Origin: Methylopumilus sp026399645
Lineage (GTDB): Bacteria > Pseudomonadota > Gammaproteobacteria > Burkholderiales > Methylophilaceae
NCBI RefSeq assembly: GCF_965184065.1
Contig: NZ_OZ239098.1
Reading direction: 5' to 3' (one strand)
Length of the DNA stretch: 64,000 nt
Numbering within the stretch: position 1 is the first letter of the stretch; each line of letters opens with the position of its first letter. Under the pieces are notes generated by a model. It had not been told where the DNA came from, searched no databases, and worked only from the letters and a program-made list of their open reading frames with translations. Positions 49,893 through 58,726 of this stretch are shown in pieces. A program made the translations under genes and the position numbers.

Positions 49893-50726
49893 TTAATGAA
49901 TTGGAACGAGGGTTACGGAACCAGTTTTCATGTCTGGAGTGATAATTGATTTTTTATCATAAGATAGTGCTATGTCAGCTGCAGCTGTAAAGCCTTCTTT
50001 ATATAAAGTGACCTTGTTATGTTGTAATTTGAAAATCTTTCCGTTTTTCCAGTCACTAATAAAAAAACTATCCCCAGATTTAATTAAACCATCACCGCCT
50101 CCAAAGCCTTCAGCAACTTTAAAGATGGATTTTGTTTTCAAATTAATCTTATATAGAATGCCACTTGCAAAATCTACTTCGTATAGATCATTTTTAACAA
50201 CTAAAAGACCATTCGGCGCTAAAATTTCAGGTGTATTCTCATTGAGGATTACAGTAACTTTTTTATCTTTAGCAATTTTAAAAATGGCGCCGCCTGTTTT
50301 AAGATTGCCGCTATCACTCACATATAAATTACCAGCTTCATCTGAAGTAATATCATTAAAAAAGACAGGTGTTTGTGGAAATGCCATAGTGCTTCCAAAT
50401 ACTGCCCATTTTCCATCGGGCTCAACCTTCAAAACTCTATTCTTGTCTGTTACATATAGAGACTTGCCAATAAAAGTTAAGCCTTTAGGGTCGTCCATGC
50501 CGCTTGCAAATGTTGAAAGTTTGCCATCAATTGAGATGCGTGTAATTTTTCCATCACTATCCTTATTGAACTCACCGATCTCAGAGACATAAATATCTCC
50601 CTTAGCATCTTGAACAACTGACTCAGGACTTGTAAACCCTGAGATTACATTGAGTGAATCATGTGCTTTTGAAGGGGCAGCAAAAAGTGTTACTAATAGA
50701 ATTAAAAATACACGCAAATTTTTCAT
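49893..50726 (-). CDS. Secreted SMP-30/gluconolactonase-like beta-propeller protein
   Basis: 277-residue protein with a signal peptide (about 1-21, ending APSKAH) and a six-bladed propeller of repeats such as VQDAKGDIYVSEIGEFN, GLTFIGKSLYVTDKNRVLKVEPDG and DGLIKSGDSFFISDWKNGKIFKL (read in pieces). Calcium-binding and active-site residues of real lactonases (the E/N/D quartet) are only partly seen, so enzymatic activity is uncertain; NHL-type binding is equally possible. Predicted periplasmic. It lies 24 bp after the small ankyrin gene and 11 bp before DUF455. Substrate unknown. Confidence 0.8.
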   Translation of the reverse strand: MKNLRVFLILLVTLFAAPSKAHDSLNVISGFTSPESVVQDAKGDIYVSEIGEFNKDSDGKITRISIDGKLSTFASGMDDPKGLTFIGKSLYVTDKNRVLKVEPDGKWAVFGSTMAFPQTPVFFNDITSDEAGNLYVSDSGNLKTGGAIFKIAKDKKVTVILNENTPEILAPNGLLVVKNDLYEVDFASGILYKINLKTKSIFKVAEGFGGGDGLIKSGDSFFISDWKNGKIFKLQHNKVTLYKEGFTAAADIALSYDKKSIITPDMKTGSVTLVPIH

Positions 50727-50750
50727 AGTTTAATTAAGAAGCCTTATTGA

Positions 50751-51239
50751 TTAAAGACATTTATCTTCGCAGCCTTCTTCACTTACACCTAAAGAAAGAA
50801 GTAAGTCGACCATTTTTTTATCGCCTTTTTCTTGTTTCACAACACGGATGATAGACACGCCACCATTCATTTTTTTATTAATATCAGCGCCTTTGGATGC
50901 AAGGTATTTAACAATTTCAGTTCTACCGTCAAAAGCAGCATGATGAAATGCATTCATTTTTGTAATCGGATGAGTGTAATTTAAATCAGCGCCATGCTCT
51001 GCTAAATATTTGAGCACTTGAAATTGGCCTTTAGCCGCCGCCATAAGAAGGGGGCTCCATGCAAAATAAGTCGCATTGATATCTACTTTTTTTACTTCAA
51101 CATATTTTTTTACGATAGATAGTTTGCCTTCATTCACTGCGCCTGAAAATTCAATTCCTTCTTCATCTGTTAATGCAAAAAGGTGCATTGAGAAAGTGAG
51201 TAAAATTAGTGTAAGTGTTGTTTTTAAAAATTTATTCAT
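50751..51239 (-). CDS. Secreted ankyrin-repeat protein (smaller)
   Basis: 162-residue protein starting MNKFLKTTLTLILLTFSMHLFA, a signal peptide of about 22 residues. An in-frame ATG six codons upstream directly follows the purL stop, so translational coupling from purL is also possible. The mature part has about four ankyrin repeats (AWSPLLMAAAKGQFQVLKYL, KMNAFHHAAFDGRTEIVKYL, then a degenerate one) and ends with two cysteines (GCEDKC) that could form a disulfide. Unlike the larger ankyrin protein of the window, it is short and ends in these cysteines. Function unknown. Confidence 0.8.
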   Translation of the reverse strand: MNKFLKTTLTLILLTFSMHLFALTDEEGIEFSGAVNEGKLSIVKKYVEVKKVDINATYFAWSPLLMAAAKGQFQVLKYLAEHGADLNYTHPITKMNAFHHAAFDGRTEIVKYLASKGADINKKMNGGVSIIRVVKQEKGDKKMVDLLLSLGVSEEGCEDKCL

Positions 51240-51257
51240 ATTGAGTGACTCTTTCAT

Positions 51258-54200
51258 TTAGTTAAAAAATTGATAAGCATTTGCAAACATTTTATACCAT
51301 GGCGCTAATTCGTTCCACGCTTTAGGATGCCAAGAATTTTGTGCTACCCTAAAAACTCTCTCAGGATGAGGCATCATAATTGAAAACCGTCCATTGTCAG
51401 AAGTAAATCCAGTAATCCCTTCAGGAGAGCCATTTGGATTCATAGGGTAGGTAGAAGTTCCTTTTTGGTAGTTATCAACATAGCGAAGTGTTGCAAGTTG
51501 ATGATTTAAAACATCATTCATTTGAGTCTGGTTTTGATATTCTGTATAGCCCTCACCGTGAGCCACCGCAATTGGAAGTATGGAGCCATCCATCCCGGTA
51601 AAAAATACAGAATTAGACTTAAGAATTTCAACTGATACAAATCTTGCTTCAAATTGTTCAGATCTGTTTTTTACAAAGTGTGGCCATAATGTTGAGCCAG
51701 GAATAATCTCTTTAAGGTTACTCATCATTTGGCAGCCATTACAAATACCTAGTGCGATCGTATCTGGCCTTGAGAAAAACGCTGCAAAAGCGTCACGTGT
51801 TTTTGAATTGAATAGAATTGATTTAGCCCAGCCTTCACCTGCACCTAATGCATCGCCATATGAAAAGCCGCCGCATGCAACTAGCGCTGAAAAATCAGTT
51901 AAACTTTTTTGACCTTGAATAATGTCTGACATATGCACGTCATGTGCCTCAAATCCTGCGGTAGAGAATGCTGCTGCCATTTCAACATGGCCATTTACAC
52001 CTTGTTCTCTTAGGATGGCAATTTTAGGCTTCATCTTTTTAATCGCAAAAGATTGTGGAATTTCAAAATCAAATTGTGGGCTAATACCTGGATCAAGATC
52101 ATCTGAAATTTGTGAAAACTCTTCCAGAGCACACTCTGGATTATCTCTCATAGATTGCATCTTGAAAGATGTTTCGCTCCAGGCACTTTGCAAGCTTGAT
52201 CTTGTCTCTTTAAGGACAGTTTCATTTTTATGTTGAATATGAATTGTTTGATTTGGACTGATGGCCCCAATAAGAAAAGCGTGTTGGTTTAGCGCCTCAT
52301 GAATCTTTATGAGCGTACTAGAAATATGCTCTTTTTGAACTTGAATGACAGCACCCAGCTCTTCGTTAAATAAAATCGCTTTAATATCATTGCCACAATC
52401 AGTCAAATCAATATCCAAACCACAGCGGCCTGCAAAGGCCATTTCAGTTAACGTTGCAAAAAGGCCGCCATCAGATCGATCATGATAAGCCTCAATCATA
52501 TTTTCATTTTTAAGTGTTTGAATCACATCAAAGAATGCTTTAAGTGTTTTTGCATCATCAAGGTTTGGCGGGATATCGCCCACTTCATTGAAGACTAAGT
52601 TGAATGCTGAAGCACCCAATCTATTTTTGCCTAAACCTAAATCGATGTAGATAAGACCGCTATCCTTAAGATTTCTATTGAGTGTTGGCGTTAATGTTTT
52701 TCTAGCATCAAAGACGGGTGCAAAAGCACTTACGATAAGCGACAAAGGCGAGACCACCGTTTTTTCTTTTGCACCATCTAACCAAGCTGTTTTCATAGAC
52801 ATAGAATCTTTGCCCACAGGAATACTAATACCTAGGTCAGGACATAGACGCATACCGATTTCTTCCACTGCATCAAATAAGGCAGCGTCTTCTCCTTCAT
52901 GACCTGCAGACGCCATCCAATTAGCTGATAATTTAATATCTTCTAAATGATGAATAGAGGCTGCCGATAAATTGGTAATAGCTTCGCCTAATGCCATACG
53001 AACAGAAGCTTTAGCATCAATCATCGCAATAGGGGTTTTTTCGCCAATAGCAAAAGCCTCACCTAGCAAACTATCAAACGATGATAACGTCACAGCAACA
53101 TCAGCAACAGGAATTTGCCATGGACCTACAAGCTGATCTCTTGCAATTAATCCTGTTACTGAACGATCACCAATATGAATCAGGAACATTTTATTTGCTA
53201 CAGCTGGGTATCTCAAAACGCGATAAGCTGCGTCTTTGATATCAATATTTTCTGTGATAAATCTTTTAAGAGCTTTCTCTTTTCGCTTCACATTGCGCGT
53301 CATCTTAGGCGGCTTCCCTAAGAGGGTCGACAAGTCCATATGGACAACATCTTTTTTAAGAAGACTATCTTCAACGATGAGTTGTTTATCGTTTTTTGCA
53401 ATACCTACAATCGCGAAAGGACATCTTTCTCTCTCGCAAAGCGATTTAAACGAATCAAGGTCTTTATCTAAAATAGCTAATACGTAGCGCTCTTGGGCTT
53501 CATTACACCAAAGCTCCCGGGGTGACATACTTGGCTCTTCATTATTAATTGAACGTAATTGAAACGTTGCACCTACCCCACCATCATTGACCAACTCAGG
53601 AAATGCATTTGATAAACCGCCAGCACCTACATCATGAATGCTTAAGATGGGATTATCTTTGCCTAATTGCCAACATCGATCAATGACTTCTTGCACTCTT
53701 CTTTGTAATTCAGGATTGCCACGTTGCACAGAATCAAAGTCTAAATTTTCTGCATTGAATCCAGTGCCCATACTCGATGCTGCGCCACCACCTAACCCAA
53801 TAAGCATTGCTGGGCCACCTAACTGAATGAGAAGGGCGCCTGGCGGAATTGCATGTTTTTTTGTATGGATATCGTTAATACTTCCAATGCCACCTGCTAG
53901 CATAATGGGCTTATGAAAACCCTTTACTTCATCATCATGATTAATTTCTAATGTTCTAAAGTAGCCTGCAATATTAGGCCTGCCGAATTCATTATTATAA
54001 GAAGCGCCACCAATCGGACCATCAATCATAATTTGGAGTGCTGATGATATGCGCGAGGGCGACCCATAAATTTCTTTTTCCCAGGGCTGAATAAATTCAG
54101 GGATGCGTAAATTAGAAACTGAAAATCCTGTAAGGCCGGCTTTAGGTTTTGAACCTCTTCCTGTCGCACCTTCATCTCGAATCTCACCACCTGCGCCAGT

Positions 54201-55145
54201 CGCTGCACCTGAGAATGGAGAGATTGCTGTCGGATGATTATGTGTTTCCACTTTCATAATAAAGTGAGTTAATTCTTTGTGATCCTCATAAACACCATTT
54301 TGATTTGGATAAAAACGATTAACCTGAGCGCCTTCTACAATAGAAGAGTTATCTGAGTAAGCTACAATCGTATTGCCTGGATGTAGCTGATGTGTATTTT
54401 TAATCATGCCAAAAAGTGATTTAGATTGTGTTTTGCCATCTATCACCCAATCGGCATTAAATATTTTATGACGACAGTGCTCAGAATTTGCTTGAGCAAA
54501 CATCATGAGTTCAGCGTCCGTAGGATTTCTTTTTATAGAAGTAAAATAATTAAACAAATAATCGATTTCATCTTCAGATAACGCAAGCCCGAGATTTTTA
54601 TTAAAATCATTTAAGATTTGTTTGCCGCCTTCAAGTATCTCTGCATACTGAATGGGTTTAGGCGGTAAATGAGAAAAGAGAGATTGAGCTTCATTAAGAT
54701 CAAAAATAGAAATTTCTGTCATACGATCATGAAGTAATACAGAAAGCTGTTTCTTTTCATCATTTGATAATAAAGATGCGTCTTTTAACTCAACATATAT
54801 AGCAATGGCTCTTTCGATACGCTTAACGTCATGAAGTCCACAATGGTTTACAATATCAGTTGCTCTTGAAGCCCATGGCGATATGGTCCCCGGACGTGGG
54901 ATCGTGATAATGGAATTATGTTTAAAATTTAATGTATGAGCTTTCGGACCATAATGCAGAATTTTTTCTAGAATGGCTTTCTCTGTGCCTGTAATTTTTT
55001 TCTCGCACCATACAATATGAATATATTCAGAATGAATATCTTTGACTTGGCTATTAACTGTTTGAAGCTTTCCAAGCAGTTTTTCTTTTCTAAACTTTGA
55101 ATAAGCTGGACCGCCAGCGATATGAATAATTTCTTGGCTTTGCAT
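51258..55145 (-). CDS. purL: Phosphoribosylformylglycinamidine synthase
   Basis: Single-chain enzyme converting FGAR to FGAM with ATP and glutamine in purine synthesis. The 1295 residues are the long proteobacterial form (E. coli 1295). Domains: N-terminal PurS-like (about 1-150), linker, two AIRS-type halves including GGGAASSMGTG (near 450) and the C-terminal class I glutaminase with GGFSYGDALGAGEGWA (near 1080), nucleophile Cys in ALGICNGCQM (near 1135) and the H/E pair in MPHPERVF. Upstream is 85 bp with an AT-rich inverted repeat at the feoB end. First of the purL-ankyrin-SMP30-DUF455 set. Confidence 0.97.
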   Translation of the reverse strand: MQSQEIIHIAGGPAYSKFRKEKLLGKLQTVNSQVKDIHSEYIHIVWCEKKITGTEKAILEKILHYGPKAHTLNFKHNSIITIPRPGTISPWASRATDIVNHCGLHDVKRIERAIAIYVELKDASLLSNDEKKQLSVLLHDRMTEISIFDLNEAQSLFSHLPPKPIQYAEILEGGKQILNDFNKNLGLALSEDEIDYLFNYFTSIKRNPTDAELMMFAQANSEHCRHKIFNADWVIDGKTQSKSLFGMIKNTHQLHPGNTIVAYSDNSSIVEGAQVNRFYPNQNGVYEDHKELTHFIMKVETHNHPTAISPFSGAATGAGGEIRDEGATGRGSKPKAGLTGFSVSNLRIPEFIQPWEKEIYGSPSRISSALQIMIDGPIGGASYNNEFGRPNIAGYFRTLEINHDDEVKGFHKPIMLAGGIGSINDIHTKKHAIPPGALLIQLGGPAMLIGLGGGAASSMGTGFNAENLDFDSVQRGNPELQRRVQEVIDRCWQLGKDNPILSIHDVGAGGLSNAFPELVNDGGVGATFQLRSINNEEPSMSPRELWCNEAQERYVLAILDKDLDSFKSLCERERCPFAIVGIAKNDKQLIVEDSLLKKDVVHMDLSTLLGKPPKMTRNVKRKEKALKRFITENIDIKDAAYRVLRYPAVANKMFLIHIGDRSVTGLIARDQLVGPWQIPVADVAVTLSSFDSLLGEAFAIGEKTPIAMIDAKASVRMALGEAITNLSAASIHHLEDIKLSANWMASAGHEGEDAALFDAVEEIGMRLCPDLGISIPVGKDSMSMKTAWLDGAKEKTVVSPLSLIVSAFAPVFDARKTLTPTLNRNLKDSGLIYIDLGLGKNRLGASAFNLVFNEVGDIPPNLDDAKTLKAFFDVIQTLKNENMIEAYHDRSDGGLFATLTEMAFAGRCGLDIDLTDCGNDIKAILFNEELGAVIQVQKEHISSTLIKIHEALNQHAFLIGAISPNQTIHIQHKNETVLKETRSSLQSAWSETSFKMQSMRDNPECALEEFSQISDDLDPGISPQFDFEIPQSFAIKKMKPKIAILREQGVNGHVEMAAAFSTAGFEAHDVHMSDIIQGQKSLTDFSALVACGGFSYGDALGAGEGWAKSILFNSKTRDAFAAFFSRPDTIALGICNGCQMMSNLKEIIPGSTLWPHFVKNRSEQFEARFVSVEILKSNSVFFTGMDGSILPIAVAHGEGYTEYQNQTQMNDVLNHQLATLRYVDNYQKGTSTYPMNPNGSPEGITGFTSDNGRFSIMMPHPERVFRVAQNSWHPKAWNELAPWYKMFANAYQFFN

Positions 55146-55214
55146 GTTTTGGGTAGTGTTTTAAGACGTTACTTTAAGCTTATGATTTTAACAGAAGCTA
55201 TTTTTTTAAACCTT

Positions 55215-55235
55215 GTTAATTTTGACTAAATTAAC
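55215..55235. repeat. AT-rich inverted repeat at the feoB end
   Basis: GTTAATTT (55215-55222) and AAATTAAC (55228-55235) form a perfect 8-bp inverted repeat with a five-base loop, overlapping the last codons of feoB. The stem is all but AT and there is no T tract of more than a few bases behind it, so a terminator is doubtful. It could equally be a protein-binding site for the purL promoter. Confidence 0.35.
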
Positions 55236-57021
55236 TAGAAAAATAGAGCGAGGTTTGATAGAAAATAAAGCTAAAAACCCAGGCTAGAAGAAGCGCCCAT
55301 AAAACTGAATAAATGACAAATGAAAGATTTTTAGATTCATTTTTAAGTGTAGCAATTGTTGAAAGGCAGGGCGTATAAATGAGGGTAAAAATCATAAAAC
55401 TAATCGCCTGTATTTGGCTCACATTGCTGTAAAGGTGATGGGCTAATGCGGAACCTTCTACACCATAAATCACAGCCAATGCGCCAATCACAATCTCTTT
55501 GGCAATAAAACCAAAAATTAAAGCAATCACTAATTGTTCGTTGATACCAATAGGGTGAAAAATAGGGGATAACCACTTACCCAGTTGGCCAGAATAAGTA
55601 AGCTCGCTGGCGATAGGCACATCCATTGGAAAGTGTGTTAGCGCCCAAACAAGAAGTACACCAATAATAATAAATTTGGTAGCGCGCGTTAAAAAATGTT
55701 TAATTTCAAGCATGCTTCTTTTGACAATCTGATTCATCGTAGGAAAGCGGTACGGGGGCAATTCAATAATAATAGGCTCTTTATTTTTAAACTGATGTTT
55801 GAAGATGAGAGCTGAAATAAAGATTGTAAAGAAGCTTAATAAATAAAGACAGAAAAGAACCAGTGGCCCATATGTAGCGCTAAAGAGAGCCGTGATAATA
55901 AATAAAAATACTTGAAGTCTGGCTGAGCATAGCGAGAATGGAATGACAAACATCGTTAAAAGACGGAGTTCTTTTGTACGCATAATTTTAGTGCCCATGA
56001 GAGCCGGGACATTGCAGCCAAAACCCATAAGCATCATGACAAAACCTCTGCCATCTAAACCTATTTTTTCCATCAAGGTATCCATCAAAAATGCAGCCCT
56101 AGAAAAATAACCACTATCTTCCACGACACTCATAATAAGGAAGAAGAGAATAATGATCGGTACAAAAGCAGCCACTGTGGTCACGCCAAGATAAAGACCG
56201 TCTAAGAGCAGACTTTCGAAAATACCATGATGATTTATGAATAGCGGTTCAAGATAATCCATCCTAAAGAAATTAAAGAATTGCGTCATTAAATCTTGAA
56301 TGGGTTTACCGAGAGTAAAGATAAACTGAAAAATTGAAAATACAATTAAAAAGAAAATAGGCAAGCCCCAATAGGGATCTAGAAAGAGTCCATCTAATTT
56401 TTTTGTATTTTTGTCGTTGAGTTTGGTAGGGTATTTAACGGTTAATTTAATTAAAGTCTGAATCGTTTTTTCATTCGATATTAGATCGGAAGCGTTGAGT
56501 GGTTTTATTTTTTTAATCGGAGTAGAGATTTTTTGATTTATGACCTGGGTACATGCTTTTAAAAGCTCAACCATACCTTCACCATATTTGGCACTTGTTT
56601 TGATAACAGGCGTTTTAAGTTTCTTTTCTAGCAACACAGCATCGATAGTAATGCCCATTTTCTTTGCTTCGTCATGTATATTCAGTGCGAGTACGCAGGG
56701 TATATGAAGTTTTTGAAGCTGTAGCAGTAAAGAAAGCTGTCGTTCAATTTGAGCACTACATAAAACTACAATGGCTAAATCAATTTTGTTATTGTTGATA
56801 AAGCTTTGTACAATTTTTTCATCCTCAGATAGACCTTGAAGATCATAAATGCCAGGAAGATCAACCAATTCGGCCATATGGCCGCCTAAGAATGTTTTAA
56901 CTGCATGGAGGTCAACAGTGATTCCAGGCCAATTACCTACGCGTGCAGATGAGCCACTTAAACGATTAAAAAGCGTCGACTTCCCAGTATTGGGCATGCC
57001 TAAGAAAGCGATACGTTTCAT
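55231..57021 (-). CDS. feoB: Ferrous iron transport protein B (short form)
   Basis: Inner-membrane Fe(II) permease with a GTPase domain. The 596 residues are well below E. coli FeoB (773). G-protein motifs: G1 GMPNTGKST (8-16), G3 DLPGIYDL, G4 NIHD; then the GDI helices (to about 200) and two Gate regions with conserved cysteines in GFGCNVPALMG and FSLCSARLQVF. What is short is the distal part, after the second Gate region (about 520-596), where some families carry a cytoplasmic cysteine tail. The permease core is complete. It overlaps feoA by 4 bp; no feoC is present. Confidence 0.93.
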   Translation of the reverse strand: MKRIAFLGMPNTGKSTLFNRLSGSSARVGNWPGITVDLHAVKTFLGGHMAELVDLPGIYDLQGLSEDEKIVQSFINNNKIDLAIVVLCSAQIERQLSLLLQLQKLHIPCVLALNIHDEAKKMGITIDAVLLEKKLKTPVIKTSAKYGEGMVELLKACTQVINQKISTPIKKIKPLNASDLISNEKTIQTLIKLTVKYPTKLNDKNTKKLDGLFLDPYWGLPIFFLIVFSIFQFIFTLGKPIQDLMTQFFNFFRMDYLEPLFINHHGIFESLLLDGLYLGVTTVAAFVPIIILFFLIMSVVEDSGYFSRAAFLMDTLMEKIGLDGRGFVMMLMGFGCNVPALMGTKIMRTKELRLLTMFVIPFSLCSARLQVFLFIITALFSATYGPLVLFCLYLLSFFTIFISALIFKHQFKNKEPIIIELPPYRFPTMNQIVKRSMLEIKHFLTRATKFIIIGVLLVWALTHFPMDVPIASELTYSGQLGKWLSPIFHPIGINEQLVIALIFGFIAKEIVIGALAVIYGVEGSALAHHLYSNVSQIQAISFMIFTLIYTPCLSTIATLKNESKNLSFVIYSVLWALLLAWVFSFIFYQTSLYFSS

Positions 57022-57251
57022 AGGGCAGCAGAAGTAAGATTAATTAGTGATGCTTCATGCTCTCTAATCATGAGTTCGGTTGTATCAATCATGATATGAA
57101 AAGGGCCTTTAAATTGAGCCTTCCTTAGAACGGTTATTTTTTTTCCGCGTCGAAGCCCCATGGCATTAAGCCTTTGAATAAGTAAGCGATCCATATTGAG
57201 TTTATGGATAATGCCACTTTGACCTTCTGCTAACTCTAATAAGGTTGTCAT
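57018..57251 (-). CDS. feoA: Ferrous iron transport protein A
   Basis: Small SH3-like cytoplasmic protein thought to support FeoB. The 77 residues follow the FeoA pattern: LLELAEGQSGIIHKLN near the N-terminus, RLNAMGLRRGKKITVLRK (about 28-45) and GPFHIMIDTTELMIREHEASLI at the end (split over 49-70). It overlaps feoB by 4 bp, and a Fur-box-like sequence lies directly upstream, so the operon should be derepressed under iron shortage. Confidence 0.93.
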   Translation of the reverse strand: MTTLLELAEGQSGIIHKLNMDRLLIQRLNAMGLRRGKKITVLRKAQFKGPFHIMIDTTELMIREHEASLINLTSAAL

Positions 57252-57263
57252 AGATATCTAAAT

Positions 57264-57282
57264 GATAATGATTCTTATTATT
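57264..57282 (-). promoter_or_regulatory. Predicted Fur box upstream of feoA
   Basis: The 19-mer starting GATAATGATT on the plus strand agrees with the Fur consensus GATAATGATAATCATTATC at 15 of 19 positions by my count, including the whole first half. It begins 12 bp upstream of the feoA ATG, where bound repressor would block a promoter. This fits iron-responsive control of feoAB. Confidence 0.85.
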
Positions 57283-57285
57283 ATA

Positions 57286-57314
57286 TACAAAAAAGCCTGC
57301 ATAGCGCAGGCTTT
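57286..57314 (-). terminator. Intrinsic terminator of the yciB-yciI-bolA-ppiC unit
   Basis: Nine-base-pair stem AAAGCCTGC/GCAGGCTTT with a five-base loop, followed on the minus strand by TTTTTTG. It lies 25 bp after the ppiC stop and just upstream of the Fur box, so the foldase unit and the iron operon are insulated from each other. Confidence 0.88.
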
Positions 57315-57338
57315 GTGAGGTTTCTGAGGCTAACTTCT

Positions 57339-58133
57339 TTATTTACGGTTATCCACAATCTTCGCTTTTGCTTTGAGATCTAATACAAGCTTATCAAGTT
57401 GTTTTTGTTGAAGTGTTTTAGCTAAACCTTCTTTCACTTTATCGAATTCAGGAGCTTGCAGGGCTCTTGTATCTTCCAATTTAATCACATGCCAACCAAA
57501 TTGCGTTTGCACAGGCGCAGTTGTGAAGCTGCCTTTTTTAAGTGAAGTGAGTGAATCAGCAAACGGTTTAACCATTGAGTTAGCTGGGAACCAACCTAAG
57601 TCACCACCTTTATCTTTTGAACCGGAGTCTTTTGATTTGTCTTTAGCGATTTTGCTAAAGTTACCACCTTTGTTAAGTTCAGCAATCACGTCTTTAGCTT
57701 CTTGTTCGCTTGCTACAAGAATATGTTTTGCATTGAATTCTTGAGTGCCCAAATCTTTCTTATATTGCTCATACGCATTTTTAATATCAGATTCTGAAAT
57801 AGGATTTTTTTGAACATAGCTTTGTAAGAATGTGTTGTACAACATTTCTTTACGCGCTAACTCTTCTTTTAAAAGATAGTTTGCATCTTTACTTAAACCA
57901 GTTCTTTCGGCTTCTTGGTTAATGAGCTCCATGGCAATCATACGATTCACAATCATATTATTAAGATTGTCATCCGTTTTTTGACCGCGACTTGCGAGGT
58001 CTTTTACGACAAAATCATATAGATTTTTTTTGATAGGCTTTCCATTCACTGTAATATTTAAATCAGCTGCTTGAGCTAAATTTCCAAACTGGATAAGTAA
58101 AACAAAAACGAAGGTTTTGATAAAAGAAAACAT
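57339..58133 (-). CDS. Periplasmic parvulin-type peptidyl-prolyl isomerase
   Basis: Foldase-like protein of 264 residues: signal peptide (about 1-22, ending AQAAD), an N-terminal SurA-like helical region (about 30-115) and one parvulin domain (about 131-235) that starts AKHILVAS, has GGDLGWFPANSMVKPFADSL and ends FGWHVIKLED. It resembles the PpiC/PrsA-like proteins that follow bolA in betaproteobacteria. Unlike SurA it has one isomerase domain only. Predicted to help fold periplasmic or outer-membrane proteins. Separated from bolA by 37 bp. Confidence 0.88.
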   Translation of the reverse strand: MFSFIKTFVFVLLIQFGNLAQAADLNITVNGKPIKKNLYDFVVKDLASRGQKTDDNLNNMIVNRMIAMELINQEAERTGLSKDANYLLKEELARKEMLYNTFLQSYVQKNPISESDIKNAYEQYKKDLGTQEFNAKHILVASEQEAKDVIAELNKGGNFSKIAKDKSKDSGSKDKGGDLGWFPANSMVKPFADSLTSLKKGSFTTAPVQTQFGWHVIKLEDTRALQAPEFDKVKEGLAKTLQQKQLDKLVLDLKAKAKIVDNRK

Positions 58134-58170
58134 AGAGCTCCCTGGGTTATTAATATTGAAGAGTGATTCC

Positions 58171-58419
58171 TTAAGGCAAATCAGCTTTGATACTTAATGC
58201 ATGAATTTTTTCAGGAATTAAATCTTTAAGCGCCTCGTATACGAGGCGATGCCTCATTATCGTTGATTTTCCTAAAAAATGCGAACTAGTAATTTCCAAA
58301 TCGAAATGACCGCCACCCGTATTACCTTTATGACCTTTATGAAGATCGCTTAAATCTTTAAGGCTTATATGTGTTGGCTCTAAGAATGCTAGCCTTTCTT
58401 TAATAAGGTCTTGAAGCAT
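58171..58419 (-). CDS. BolA family protein
   Basis: 82-residue BolA-type protein, with the KH-like fold and the conserved C-terminal histidine motif seen in IMRHRLVYEALKDLIPEKIHALSIKA (about 53-78, in pieces). The histidine in GGHFDLEI (near 37) and the one in KIHALS are typical ligands for the Fe-S cluster shared with monothiol glutaredoxins. Which BolA subtype (BolA or IbaG) cannot be told with certainty. It lies between yciI and ppiC in a conserved set. Confidence 0.9.
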   Translation of the reverse strand: MLQDLIKERLAFLEPTHISLKDLSDLHKGHKGNTGGGHFDLEITSSHFLGKSTIMRHRLVYEALKDLIPEKIHALSIKADLP

Positions 58420-58425
58420 AAATAT

Positions 58426-58725
58426 TTAAGGAAGGGTTTTTCTAAAAGGTTTCACTTCAATAGAAGCGTATACACCTGAGGTGTAAAAAGGATCTTCATG
58501 CGCCCAGAGGATAGCTTCATCAAGTGATATAAATTCAGCCACAATCAAACTGCCCGTGAAACCATCCAAGCCTGGGTCGCTTGAGTCAATCGCAGGGAAG
58601 GGTCCTGCGAGTAAAAGTTTACCTTGATCTTGCAATACTTTAATGCGCGCTAAATGTGCCGGCCTATATGCCGTTCTTTTATCGAGGCTGTTTTGATGGT
58701 CTGTGGCGATGATGGCGTAAAACAT
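58426..58725 (-). CDS. yciI: YciI family protein
   Basis: 99-residue ferredoxin-like-fold protein with the conserved DHQNSLDKRTAYRPAHLARI (about 8-27) and the HDP-like motif AHEDPFYTSGVYASIEVKPF near 75-94. The histidine-aspartate pair suggested as catalytic in YciI proteins is present as D8/H9 and H76/D78. Biochemical role unknown. Adjacent to yciB (1 bp) and bolA (6 bp) as in many betaproteobacteria. Confidence 0.9.
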   Translation of the reverse strand: MFYAIIATDHQNSLDKRTAYRPAHLARIKVLQDQGKLLLAGPFPAIDSSDPGLDGFTGSLIVAEFISLDEAILWAHEDPFYTSGVYASIEVKPFRKTLP

Positions 58726-58726
58726 A

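Noticed and set aside
51922..54208. Several plus-strand and alternate-frame open stretches inside purL
   Set aside because: They are shadows of the long purL frame without start signals or recognisable families.
55231..57021. FeoB considered as a truncated pseudogene because of its short length
   Set aside because: All G-protein motifs and both Gate cysteine segments are present in one frame. Short FeoB proteins occur in other bacteria.
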